NCBI GenBank assembly: GCA_012184525.1
Contig: WOFQ01000132.1
Coordinates: 1-32,423 of the forward strand
Source: Xenoacremonium recifei
Lineage: Eukaryota; Ascomycota; Sordariomycetes; Hypocreales; Nectriaceae
Direction of reading: 5' to 3'
Length of the DNA: 32,423 nucleotides
Shown: one piece after another, positions 21,090-31,897 of the stretch
Position numbering within the stretch: position 1 is the stretch's first letter
How the letters are laid out: every line of letters starts with the position of its first letter
Position numbers and translations under genes: made by a program
Notes under the pieces: generated by a model
Told to the model about the DNA's origin: nothing
Databases searched by the model: none
The model's input: the letters and a program-made list of their open reading frames with translations, nothing else

Positions 21090-23173
21090 ATGCGCGAAAT
21101 GTTGGACAACCCCATTCCAAATCCTCGTCGGACTCGCAAATCCAGAAGTATGCTCCATGGGCCTTTCTCAAGGCTCAGATATTGACATTCTTTGCTAGGT
21201 GGCTGTCTTGCGTGCAAGCGACGGGTGTGTTTAATTGGCTGAACATTCTCTGCCAGCGAATCTTTACTCACCTCTCTAGCGATTGAAATGCGACGAGAAC
21301 GTCCCAAATTGCCATCGCTGTGTCAAAATTGGAGTCGACTGTCCAGGATACACTCGGCCTATGAAATGGTCCACGAAATACGAGAAGCAGCCTCAGCGGC
21401 CTCTAAGCCTTGAAGATGCTGATGCCGTATCATTAATCTGGTTTGAAGAGGAGGCCAGAAGGTTGTCTGCTATCATCACTTCTGAGTCTATTGCAACGAA
21501 GTCGAGGAGCGTTAAGCGAACCAGTGGATGCCATTCGAACAATTCAGGGGCAACTTCTTCTCCGGCGACTTCATCGGAACCGACAAGCGAGACGTCGGAT
21601 GTGATCGCCCAAATTCCCGAGAGCAACGCAGCATCAAATAACTCACACAGCCTGTTGGAAGTGTCCCCCCAATTCACAACTGCCTTGGACGATATGGATC
21701 CTACCCTGGGCAGCTTAACTGTTGACTGGCTCTCGCCGCTTGACTGCTTGTCGCCTTCGGTCTTTACTCCCATGGATCAGTCGTCAATTTTATTGAAGCA
21801 CTATTTCTCCCCCGTTTGTCGAATCAATTCATGCTTTGACTCAATAGACAACCCTTTCCGATCAGAAATCCCTAACATGATTGTCCGCTCACCTCTGATG
21901 TTTTCATGTGTGCTCAGTATGGCGGCTGCACATCTGTATCAACACGAATCCTCTTCCTCTACCTCATTGACGTTTCAAAATGAGGCATTGTCGCATCTTT
22001 CAAACGAGCTTGCAACCCTAAGCGACAAGAAGTCCTCACCAAGAAGTGAAGTCCTTCTCAGCAGCATTCTCTTGGGTGTGACCTCAGTAAGTCCTGCATA
22101 ATATTGACGAACCTTCTACTCGACAGATTAATAATATTTAGGCTTGGCATGATACTTCCTCCTGGGGGTTACCTCACCTTTATGGCTCGCGGCCGTTGTT
22201 CAAGGCTTGGCTGGCGGCGAACGTCCTCGATGATCCTAAGAAAATGGTAAGCTTAAACAAGAGCCAAACATTCATCATCTCTTCAATGGTCTTCTGGGAA
22301 GCTTTGGCCTCTTTCTTGGTCGATCAAGAGACGGAAGTGTTATCATATCTTGACAGGTTTCTCTTTTCCAACACGTTGACGACGGCAACCCCCGCTCCTT
22401 GGACTGGAGTTGGAACACCGATATTTATATGCCTTGCTAAAGTCGGGACTCTCATGCGCCGGAAAAGGATGCTCCGAAACCTCAGGCTCTTCAGGTCTGG
22501 AGATTACTGCCGAGAGAAGTTATATTCTGAACTTGTTGGCGAAGCTCGCTCCGTGGAGCAAGATACTCTCAAGATTCGCCTCCCGTTTGTCAGTCTGATC
22601 GAGGATATCGGCGACCTTCACACTACTCCAGATCACCTTCATCGCGTAGCTCGTTGCTATCGGCTTGCAACGCTGCTAGAACTATATCGTTCGTTTCCAG
22701 ATCTTGTGGAAGACGAGGCTGCGCCAACGCCAACGGAATACACTAGCCATTCAAATCCGGAGAAGCAAGCTCGCGTTGTGCTTGGTCTCGCCTTCAGCAT
22801 ACTTAAACTCCTGGAAGGTATTCCGGTTGATTCAACCACGACATCATCACACAATCTCATCCTTCTGATTGCAGGAGGTGCCCTGGCTCGCGTCGGTTCT
22901 GATGTCCTCGAAACCTCTCTCACAGCCCGGAACCTGAATCAAGATATTACACGCTGGAGGCAGTTCGTAAGAGATCGGATATTTCGGTTGCATATGTCGG
23001 TGGGCTTACGACCTATACGCCATGTATCTCTGATGCTAGAAGAAGTTTGGATGCGCATGGACTTGGCGGTCGAATCGGGCAGTGGAACTGGGCACCAGGG
23101 CGCAATCTTCTCAGACCAAATCCATTGGATGGATATCATGCTTGAAAAGAATCTCGAGACGATTCTCGGTTAA
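21090..23173 (+). CDS. Zn2Cys6 transcription factor B (Fungal_trans_2 type)
   Basis: A nuclear regulator. Exons 21090-21147, 21199-21224, 21280-22086 and 22142-23173 join to 640 residues without any frame problem. The zinc cluster is split by two introns. After splicing, Cys22, 25, 32, 39, 42 and 49 follow C-x2-C-x6-C-x6-C-x2-C-x6-C within SGCLACKRRRLKCDENVPNC. A serine-rich linker follows (about residues 95-150), then the Fungal_trans_2 region (FDSIDNPFRSEI, SPLMFSCVLSMAAAHLYQ). This is the type of domain found in UgaA/UGA3-like GABA regulators, though the fold is shared by many others. It lies 78 bp from the convergent cupin gene, near an amine oxidase and a GABA/choline-type permease. I infer that it controls them. 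The second exon is only 26 nt, easy for gene callers to miss; starting at 21283 instead would lose half the zinc cluster. Confidence 0.92.
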
Positions 23174-23250
23174 GCAATGGATTGCAGATGAGTAAGCAGT
23201 TTTTATAGACCTCCTATAAGTCTAGTCGTCCCGTCTCTTGCCAAAGTATT

Positions 23251-23650
23251 TCACAGCTTTGCCCTTTGACCACAGAAGAATGCGACGCAATATGAGTCGG
23301 TAGTGAAAGTTACCGTGGACCCCTTGGAAAAAAGAAAGAGGTCCCCTGGTCTCGCCGTAACCTTCTGCCCAGTCTCATCTTCGATGATGCATTCCCCTTC
23401 CGTAAAGTATTTGGTGTCATCATATTCATACTTGTAAACACATGGTGCTCCCTTCTCCAGACGAAAGAAACCGGCAGAAATCGGATAAGCCGCACCCGTG
23501 TCACTGGAAGAAACCGAGTCTCGAGGATTTAATTAGCAGTGGGCTTAACGAGGTACTCTTTATCGAAATACCTTCTGCGAAGATCTTTCCAGTATCATCT
23601 ACTGCTGGCAACTTCGCCGCTGCCGCCTGAGGTTTGTAAATGAACGGCAT
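23251..23650 (-). pseudogene. EutQ-like cupin protein with a one-base frameshift
   Basis: From ATG at 23650 the product begins MPFIYKPQAAAAKLP and continues to SRLGFF, where the frame meets TGA. One base further, the next frame runs SDTGAAYPISAGFFRLEKG, then YEYDDTKYFTEGE, DETGQKVTARPGDLFLFSKG, and a natural stop at 23251. The interval is 400 nt, one more than a multiple of three, and the break lies near 23505. No intron can explain it. Proteins of this kind are about 130-residue single cupins related to the bacterial ethanolamine utilisation protein EutQ; the enzymatic role of the fungal ones is unclear. It stands between regulator B (tail to tail) and the amine oxidase (head to head, 490 bp), consistent with a shared amine pathway. 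A single-base sequencing error would make it intact. Confidence 0.78.
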
Positions 23651-24070
23651 TGTTGAAAGTATAAATCAGACACTGCATTTGGAGCTTTGGAGGTCGCGTG
23701 GGTGTAGTGGACCTTTAAACAAGACCAGGACCGAGAGCCACCGCCTTGTTTACCACCACAAATGAAGCAATTTTCCCGACATCGATAGGGCAATGACATC
23801 GACTGCCATATTTTTCCGACGGCGCCTTGCAAACATGATGTGAGGTCATGGGCGCGGATGGATAGACCTCGCACTATTTGTCTTTTTTAGGGAAAGCGTG
23901 CTATTTTCGGGCTTCTCATAGCATTACTCGCCTAGCAAGTGGGGGTTGGGCAAGTGGAATGGCACGACGCATGATAATGAGCGTGATGATGAACGCCAAA
24001 CATTTCCCAAAGGGGGTAACATTTACAATTACGAGGCTTTATACCGAAGGCCCGAGAGGGTAATGGGTAT

Positions 24071-24079
24071 TATAAATAT
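24071..24079 (+). promoter_or_regulatory. TATA-like element of the amine oxidase gene
   Basis: TATAAATAT lies 62 bases before the chosen ATG at 24141. The preceding promoter (23651-24140) is shared with the divergent cupin and carries HGATAR matches CGATAG near 23783 and TGATAA near 23973. Confidence 0.5.
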
Positions 24080-24140
24080 CCTCTCGCCGCACAGAGTGTC
24101 GGAGGCTAAGAACGTCATCGTATTGTGCACTAGTTTAATC

Positions 24141-25713
24141 ATGCCGTCTTCTCGCGAAGGTTATCTATGGACCCCAACTGGGGAAGATGATGGGCTTTAC
24201 ACAAAGTCCGTTGTAAGCGGAACCTCACTATCGAACATCTACACAACTTACGATGTGGTTGTAATCGGCACTGGGTTTGCTGGCCTCGTAGCTGCCCGAA
24301 ACCTCAGCCAGAACCCCAACCACAGAGTTCTTCTTGTTGAGGCCCGAGACAGAATTGGTGGTAGAACGTGGACCGCCAAAGCCTTAGGGGAGGAATTTGA
24401 AATGGGAGGGACATGGGTGCACTGGTACGGAAAGCTATTAACCCACGGTCTCAACTGTCTAACATAATGAACTTCAGGAACCAGCCTCATGTTTACTCGG
24501 AACTCAGTCGTTATGGTCTTCATGCCAATTTGAAAACTTCAGCTGGAACTACTGACGCCAAGAAGACATATTACAAGTCAGCAGAGGCTAGCTGTTCCGA
24601 GGTCAATGGAGACGAACTTAATGCTGCCGCTCAGCGAGTCGCAGATGTCTTCTTCTCTATCGATGGACTTTCCAGTCGCGAGTTAATGCCATATCCCCAC
24701 GATCCCTTTCGAAGCCCAGCGCCCTGGTTGAAATACGATCATCTATCTGCCAAGGACCGTCTCGATCAGCTCGACATCCCTCAAGCCGAGAAGGACGTAT
24801 TTGATGCCTTGGTCAGTACCTTTGGAGCCGTGAACGGTAGTCAGTGTGGCTTCACCGAAGTTCTACGCTGGTATGCCTTAGGAAACCATAGCATGGCTGG
24901 TGTGTTTGAGCTGGCGGGATGGTATAAACTGGGGAAGGGAGGCATGACAACGTTTGCTCGCGCTATTCTTTCCAGTTATTGTGGACACTTGCTGCTGAAT
25001 ACCGAAGTCGATCGGGTAACTCAGCGAGATAATTCCGTGCTTGTCACGGCCAAAAATGGTCTCCATTTTCGGGCCAAGTATATCATCTCGACAATTCCGC
25101 TGTATGTCTATACTATAGAGTCAATATCGGTCACCACCTAACCTATAGTAGCAATTGTCTCGCTGACATCAAATTCTCGCCGGCATTGTCACCACTGCGC
25201 CAGGAAGCGATCACTTCTGGTCATATAAGTCGCGGAGCTAAGGTTCACTTCCACCTTGCCCAAACAGAGCCCGGATGGTTTTCTGCTGCTGATGGCTATG
25301 GAACTTCACCGTGGTGCTTTGCATTCTCGGATCACAATGGCACATCTAAGGAAGACGGAACCTACTGCATTGGTTTTGGATATGGATCTCATGCGATAAA
25401 CCCTCGATCTAACGCTGAGATTGTGTCTACTTTTAAGCAGTATATCAAGCCCGGGGCTGAGGTCAAGGCCTACCTTACACATGACTGGACGAATGATCCA
25501 TTTTCAAAAGGTACGTGGTCTTGCTGGGGCCCCAATTCCATGTCAAAGTGGTTGAGAGAGCTTCAGAAGCCTGACGGAAGGGTATTCTTTGCCGGTGCGG
25601 ATTGGGCAGATGGATGGAGGGGCTTCATCGATGGCGCCATTGAGAGAGGCGTTGTTGCTGGAGTGCAAGTTGAGAAGCTTCTTGTTCCACGGCCACCGAC
25701 GTCGAACTTGTAA
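24141..25713 (+). CDS. Flavin-containing monoamine oxidase (MAO-N-like)
   Basis: An FAD enzyme that oxidises an amine to an imine (then aldehyde plus ammonia) with release of hydrogen peroxide. Exons 24141-24424, 24478-25101 and 25152-25713 give 489 residues, close to Aspergillus MAO-N. The dinucleotide-binding motif GTGFAG lies at residues 43-48, followed by VEARDRIGGRTW and MGGTWVHWNQPHVYSEL. Other marks are GKGGMTTFARAIL, the FAD-contacting WSCWGP near the end, and FFAGADWADGWRGFIDGAIERG. All are typical of the amine oxidase family. The last three residues are SNL, a poor match to the peroxisomal signal SKL; MAO-N is peroxisomal, so location there is possible but not shown. Both introns (53 and 50 nt) are canonical. 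The 47-bp repeat copy 2 begins 20 bases after the stop. Confidence 0.93.
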
Positions 25714-25732
25714 TTGTCCGGGTGTCAGGATG

Positions 25733-25779
25733 AGGTAGATACTTGTGCAGATACTCGGTAAATTGGAAGGTTCAGAATG
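25733..25779 (+). repeat. 47-bp direct repeat, copy 2
   Basis: Matches copy 1 at 19978-20024 with two mismatches, same orientation. It starts 20 bases after the stop codon of the amine oxidase and may lie within its 3' untranslated region. Confidence 0.85.
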
Positions 25780-26347
25780 TCGTTGAAAGAAAACTGGCGC
25801 TTTTGTGACACATTGTCCTACTCCTAGATAGACGGCACAACCCGACGATAAGTCCAGTGGAATCTTGCCAAGGGACCTATGAAGGAAGAAAGCACTAACG
25901 TGCCGCCGTTTCGACGGGAAAGCTAGAACCAAGACGTATAGCTGATGCCTTACCTTAAATTTCTAGGGCATCGTATTGATTGTTTTAGAGCGAAATTATC
26001 CCCTTTATACGGAGCCCTACTAGTGGCCAGAAATCGTCCGGTAACATCAACGGCACCTAACTATCGTGTGGAACGGTTTATCTATTTCACTACCGCCTCT
26101 TATATCAGAAATTGCTCTTAGTGATGGCGTCTCCGTGGTATGAAACCTAAATGGGCATCGTCGTCGGTTCAGTTTGCCTCTAAGTTTGTATTCTGGATAG
26201 AAAATGGTGATCACTCAAGTTTTTGTGATATTCTGTCTTTTAGCCCTCAGCAGTGACGTAGCTTGGCTGTTCTATATAAAATTACAAATAATGAGATGTC
26301 TCCCCTCACCCAGCCTTAATAATAGAAGACATTATTAAGAAAGTGAA

Positions 26348-26457
26348 TGATAAGATCTATCTATCTCGTTAACTTAACCTAGATCTAGAAGGAATTGTGC
26401 TTGTTTGCCCTGCGGATGCGGATCTTTACCTACTAGCTCCTTCTACAGGTCTTATCT
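26348..26457. promoter_or_regulatory. Group of HGATAR sites upstream of the permease
   Basis: Four matches occur in 110 bp: TGATAA at 26348, overlapping CTATCT (reverse AGATAG) at 26357 and 26361, and TTATCT (reverse AGATAA) at 26452. They lie about 410-520 bp before the permease ATG. GATA factors of the AreA type activate nitrogen-source genes through such sites. The rest of 25780-26867 shows no gene. Confidence 0.45.
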
Positions 26458-26867
26458 CTTGATATTCATGATGCTGCGTCATGAAACCCTCCCAGACTAG
26501 ACTCGACAACCGCAATATGTTGTTCTTGATGTGGTGCGGCTATTTAGTACGCAACAGTACAAATTTCCCCCTGCCTTGGGCATGTATCACGACGCTAGTT
26601 TGCCGCTCGATAACTGATCGTGGTTGGACGTCAAGCATCTCGCACTTTTTGCCCCAATATGGTTTAGCGCATGTATTCCCTGCACCCTACCACGTTTCCT
26701 TTGAGATATGCATAGAGCTTCAAGATATGATGTTGCCGGAGTCAATATTGATAGGGTTGATAAGGAAATATACTTAACAAGTGTGCACTCCTAGTCGACT
26801 AAATGGCAGGGAATAGGGTATTCTTGCACCCATAACGAGAACTAGAACAAGACAACCTCCCACTGAG

Positions 26868-28689
26868 ATGTTTTCCGTACCACTTCCTGAGCAGAACCCG
26901 AGCGCTGAAAACATGGACGGCGAGAATCTAGAACGATTGGGGTACCAGCAGGAGCTCAAAGTAGGTTTTCATATGATTAGTTAAACCAACAATTCGCTTA
27001 TCACTCACGCCAATGGACAGCGCAACTTCTCTTTCACGTCTATGCTCTCACTGGCTGTCTCGCTAATGGCGACATGGGAGTCCCTTTGCAGGTGCGTCTA
27101 TCAGAACAAACTCCAGTGACACGGAAAACTTTTTGCTTATGAACGTGCAGTACCATGACGGCCGGACTAGTCAGTGGTGGTCCAGTATCATTGGTGTATG
27201 GTGCTGTGCTTGCCTTTCTAGGCACCCTTTGCTCTGCCATGTCACTCGCAGAACTGGCGTCAGCGTACGTCAAGAATATCTGATAATAGAATACTGCTAA
27301 CTGAACCTGCAGATATCCTACCGCGGGCGGTCAATACCATTTCGTTGCGAAACTAGCTCCTCAATCTACCCGAGCCGTAGCCAGCTGGTTTCAGGGTCTT
27401 ATAAGCACCCTCGGATGGATTGCTGTCGCCGGGAGCGCTCCTTTCCTTGCTGGCACCATGATCCAGGGCCTTCTTGTTCTCAACTATCCGGAGTCCTATA
27501 CATATGAGAGATGGCACGGGACGATTCTCTATTGGGCAACCCTAATTTTCGGAGCATGCATCAGCATATATGGCAGCCACATCTTGCCACTGGTAGAGAA
27601 GTTAACCCTGGTGCTCCACCTAGGCCTTTTCATCATTATTGTGGTAGTCATGTGTGCGGCTTCACCATCTAAGAACTCGGCTGCATTCGTTTTCACGGAC
27701 CTGGAGAATAGTTCCGGCTGGTCGAGCGACGGCATTGCTTGGTGTGTCGGGATGCTGAGCTCGTGCTATTCTATGATTGGCTACGATGGCGCGACTCACC
27801 TGAGCGAAGAAATGCTCAATTCCACAACAGGTGTGCCAAACGCAATGGTGGGATCTGTCGTATTGAACGGGATGATGGGCTTCGGCTTCTTGATTGCCCT
27901 GTTGTTTTGCATGGGTGACATTGCAGCAGCCCTCAGCACCGAAACTGGTTACCCAATCATCGAAATCTTCTACTATATCACTGGCAACAACCGGGCGGCT
28001 TCTGCCCTAACATCCGCTATTATTTTCATGGCTATTTTGGCCACTATTCCGCTCATCACTTCCGCAGCCCGAGTCATGTGGTCATTCGCTAGAGATCAAG
28101 GTGAGCCGCCAAATAAAAGAGACTTACTCCTGGTTAATGAGATGTAGGATTGCCATTCTCCCGTTTTCTCGCATCAGTCGAAGAGAAACGCGGCATTCCG
28201 ACAGTGTCAGTTGTTGTCACGACAGTCATGCTTATGTTGATCGGCCTCATTAACATTGGCTCTACCACTGCCTTCAACGCAATTTTATCCTTAGCCGTGA
28301 TTGGGCTGCAAACCTCCTACGTCGCGGCCATCCTCTTGATGCTATGGCGTCGGACCACGTCCCCAAGAACTGTAGAATACGGACCGTGGCGCCTTGCAAA
28401 AGCTGGAGTGCCCGTGAACATCGTGGCTGTGCTTTACTTGGTCTTTACGAGCATCTTCTCTGTCTTCCCTCCGTATCAGCCTATCACCACTGAGAACATG
28501 AACTATGGGTCAGTAGTGTTTGGTGGTACAGTCTTACTTGGGGTTGTTTATTGGATCTTTCGAGCGAGGAAGAGATACGCCGGTCCGTTAATTGTGATTG
28601 ATGCAAGGGACGTACCGGAGACTTCAGATGGGTTAGGTCTCCCTACGAAGCAGGACAGGTCCAAGCAGTTCTCTGAAGTCAGTCGCTAA
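26868..28689 (+). CDS. Amino acid/GABA/choline permease (APC superfamily, ACT family)
   Basis: A plasma-membrane permease related to yeast UGA4 (GABA) and HNM1 (choline). Exons 26868-26960, 27021-27091, 27151-27264, 27313-28100 and 28148-28689 join exactly to 535 residues with about 12 membrane segments. The soluble N-terminus ends in LERLGYQQELKRNFSF, the usual lead-in of the family. Then come SLAVSLMATWESLC, SGGPVSLVYGA, SLAELASAYPTAGGQYHFVA (the conserved first-half motif), GYDGATHLSEEM, and ARDQGLPFSRF in the second half. All introns (47-60 nt) are canonical. Likely substrates are small amines or amino acids. It lies between the amine oxidase and regulator C and would bring in the substrate of the oxidase. 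HGATAR motifs upstream suggest nitrogen control. Confidence 0.93.
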
Positions 28690-29138
28690 TCGTATGCTTG
28701 GTATATGGCCCATCTCGGCTTCCAGACTATATGGAGTAGACTCATTTCTTCTTTCAAACTGCTCGCGACGATTTTGTGATATAGGTTCCCGCACATTTGC
28801 AGATTCTCAAATAAGACTTGTCCCGAGATGATTCAAGAATCTGACCACCTACCTTGGTCAACTACGAGATTGACGACGCACGGGCAAACGAGCCCATAAC
28901 ATATATACACACATTAATATATTAGAAGCTAATAATGTAAGAGACAACGAGGCGGAAGGGATAGGCTTCTTATTCCGAAAACCTAAGCTTAAGGTATTCC
29001 AATTACTTTGCAAGGGCGGAGCTACCCGAAAAGGAGGCGAAGAGCTGGTGCGGCCAGCACGTACATCCGCACGTGCAACGCCACTTGATGCCATTACATA
29101 ATTCTTAAGATATTAATCGTTATAAATCTAAAGCTATT
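28690..29138. other. Convergent intergenic region
   Basis: This separates the 3' ends of the permease and regulator C. A minus-strand open frame at 28858-29094 has low-complexity composition and no domain; I do not take it as a gene. Terminators are not obvious. Confidence 0.5.
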
Positions 29139-31364
29139 TTACGTCGAAGCCTCTTCTATCTCTGCCTTCATAATGGCGCATTTACCAAGTTGTATAAGCT
29201 CGCTCATAAAATCCTTTACTATGTCAATATAATATGCCTCATAAGTTGTGGCCTTACAAGTTGGCATGTTTCCAAACAGCCTCGAAGCATCGGCTAGAAG
29301 CTCTAGATCGAGCCTTGCTCGGTGGTCTAGGGGGTGCTCTAGGATATGATAAAAGATGGTCATGATAGCGGCCATCAGATAGAAGACCATGAACCTAGTA
29401 CTATGTTAGTCAACCAAATATGGGATTTCATTGTCACAACATGGGATAAGCCGCCTCTGCTCACCAAAACGATTCCCCAGCGAGCCGGCTAACTGCCGCT
29501 TCCAAAAAGCAAAGCATAGAGCGGCTTGCTTCTACGGCGAGCGCAGTACTTGAGTGAATCACAGAATTCCATCCGCATTCATTGTCCAAGGTCACTGGCG
29601 ATTTTGTCGAGCACCCCTCACTGGCTCCGTGTATTATCGTCATTAGATGGTGATACTCGAGATGTAGGCCGATGTGTCGCATATCTCTCGGGAGCTTTGA
29701 ATTAGGGAACAATATTTGATTCGTCTCCGGACCCGAAATCGAAAGTGCTGGTCTGAAGCCTGACGGGATCGACAGTCGCCAGGCTTCGACCTCATCATCC
29801 AGCTCCCGGATACTACGCAGAAACCCGGCTACCGACTCCTGCGAATGAATCGAATAAAGAAGTCGACATGCTTTGTCTTTTAGCAGGGTCAATTCGGGAT
29901 CGTTGGGGAGGTATGGCATAAGCCATCTTCTCTCTAAACCACTAGAGAACGCATCTAGGTCCGAAAGATATGAATAGCAGCTCTTGTAATTATCTGGTGG
30001 GGTAACGTCACAGTAATCACTACACATGATTGGTGGCTGCCCAGTGCGTAGGGATATATCCTTGTCGGACATAAAACACAACCAAAATAGCATGCGCAAG
30101 TGTCGAATTTCTCGTTCTTCCTTGGTAACTTCGGCACTATATGGTTTTGTGGGCAAGTTGACGTGACCACCCAGCATGAATATGCCACGACAGGCAGAGG
30201 CATGGAGCAGGAACGCAGATTGTGAACGACCAGAAAAGGTTTGGTGTAAGTACTATTACTACACAGTCAGTGTTGGGAACATAGACGGGTAGACTCGCCA
30301 GATAGAGAAGCCTGAAGAGACATACGAGCATAAACAAGGTTTGGACAGTGACAATGCTTGTATTATCAATCCCGTTTAACAGAAGATGTACCGCTCTACT
30401 TGCACAGTCGTCGCCATCTTCGGATATGCTGCTTTTGACTCCACCCTGAAAGCGGCATGCAATGGACAGAAAGGCAAAGACGCACGCTTGAGCTTCAAAG
30501 TGGTCAACGGACGACGTGTCTTCGCTCTTCTTGTAAGCATAGTCGATAATTCCCTGAAAAGCAAAATGGTCAATCACTGGAAAGGCCAGTCGGAAGGCCG
30601 AGTTGGTAAAGTCCTCTAGGCATTTCTCCACGATAGTCCTGACAGGCAGGTCGGATACAGAGGAAGAGGTTTTTGAAGCCGCGAATGGCAGGTTGTGTTG
30701 TTGGAGGCGTCGATGAAATTTACTGAAGGAAACCTTTACCCCAGTTCTTGAGAAAATCCACTCTTGTCGCTTTCCAGAGATGTTTGGGATCCCGTTATAA
30801 CAGCCAATTTGTCCGAGGTGGTATCCGGGGAATGGAGTCTGATCAATTGGTGTACTCGTGTTATTGGTGATATTCGGGGGCGTAAGATCTGTTGAGCCAA
30901 TTGCGTCAACGGTATCAAACAGCCTGTCAGGGACTGATGAATAAGCCCGAGATGAAGATGGAAGTGGTGATGGCGTTGAAGCGGCAGATGTAGTTGATGC
31001 GACACTCGTGGAATCAAGTCGAGCGACGGTTTCTAACAGAACCTTTTCGATTCTAGCAATTCTCTCTGACAGGTCCTGTGTTTCTCTAGTTGCCAAGGCA
31101 TTGTTAGTTGGCACATTGTGCATTATTGATACATAATCGAAACGAGACTGGAGCGAACCTGAGTTTAGTGATCTTCTGTCTACCCCTATTGCGGGAGAAA
31201 GTACAGGCAACGTCGTGGTGCTTACACCAGTCACAAGGCCCGCCTGGTATGGCCGACTCGCATTGAATCTATAACAGCTGGTTAGACAAGTGTTAGCAAA
31301 GGCGGGTAGGAGACGGCGAAACCTTTTTCCGGTGGCAGAGATCGCAGGCTCTCTTTTTCATCAT
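29139..31364 (-). CDS. Zn2Cys6 transcription factor C (Fungal_trans type)
   Basis: A nuclear regulator with five exons: 31364-31323, 31268-31159, 31085-30326, 30252-29465 and 29394-29139. They join in frame to 651 residues. The zinc cluster has Cys7, 10, 17, 26, 29 and 36 (C-x2-C-x6-C-x8-C-x2-C-x6-C) and is split after the second basic patch by a 54-nt intron. A short helix (RETQDLSERIARIEKVLLE) after the cluster could act in dimer formation. The middle domain resembles Fungal_trans (PF04082): EKCLEDFTNSAFRLAFPVID, then RMLFWLCFMSDKDISLRTGQ, the usual conserved block. The first exon is only 42 nt, so a start inside exon 3, which lacks the zinc cluster, is easily chosen wrongly. Convergent with the permease, suggesting membership in the amine cluster; its true targets are unknown. 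Confidence 0.92.
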
Positions 31365-31590
31365 AATTGGACGCTGCGAGGCGTGACTTGGAAAAATCGC
31401 AACCTCCGTCACGCTTACGTGGCGGATAGACCGGCTAAGATCAACGGTAATAACCTAGGGTGAGTTGGCGGTTAAGTATTGCTGACTGAGCGGTCCGTGT
31501 TTCGGCGTCTCTCATTGACGCGACGCGTCAGCACCTCCTCAAAGTTTGGGTCTGACAGGTGATATTTAGGTCAATACCCACTTGAGCCTC

Positions 31591-31671
31591 CGAAATCTAT
31601 CACGAAAAGGTTCTTGCCAAGGCTGACCCCCAAAATCTACAACGAAAAAATCTCTCGCCAAGGCTGGACCC
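31591..31671. repeat. Tandem pair of about 40-bp repeats
   Basis: 31591-31630 and 31631-31671 share AAATCTA.CACGAAAA-like and GCCAAGGCTG.ACC blocks, roughly 75-80% alike by eye. They lie 230-310 bp upstream of the start of regulator C, within its likely promoter. Confidence 0.6.
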
Positions 31672-31721
31672 TCACAAGCTTATTGGACCTTGATGGGATA
31701 GGGCTAATATCGGACTTAATC

Positions 31722-31740
31722 TTATCAGATGATCAGATAA
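31722..31740. promoter_or_regulatory. Opposed GATA pair upstream of regulator C
   Basis: TTATCA at 31722 (reverse TGATAA) and AGATAA at 31735 face each other with seven bases between. Both match HGATAR. They lie about 360-375 bp before the start of regulator C. Confidence 0.4.
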
Positions 31741-31819
31741 TCTAGGTCCAAGTTTCCACATCGCGTAAAAAGAAAAAGTGGATTGAGGGATTCAGTGATG
31801 GACCGGTTACTAATTGCCA

Positions 31820-31843
31820 TATCTCGGCCATGGACCCGAGATA
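31820..31843. promoter_or_regulatory. Inverted repeat with CGG-N8-CCG core
   Basis: TATCTCGG and CCGAGATA are perfect 8-bp arms around CCATGGAC. CGG..CCG inverted pairs are the usual form of Zn2Cys6 dimer sites, with the spacer set by the factor. It could serve regulator C itself (autoregulation) or the fragment to the right. Confidence 0.45.
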
Positions 31844-31897
31844 CCAATGCCCGGGCCATCAGCCAGATTCCTTTCACGTACATGACAACGATAACAA

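Noticed and set aside
28858..29094. Minus-strand 78-codon frame between permease and regulator C
   Set aside because: Low-complexity, no domain, and placed in a convergent 3' flank.
30736..31017. Histidine- and leucine-rich minus frame
   Set aside because: Out-of-frame reading of the low-complexity Ser/Thr/Pro linker of regulator C.
17757..31364. A secondary-metabolite biosynthetic cluster
   Set aside because: No polyketide synthase, peptide synthetase, terpene cyclase or prenyltransferase is present; catabolic uptake and oxidation fit better.
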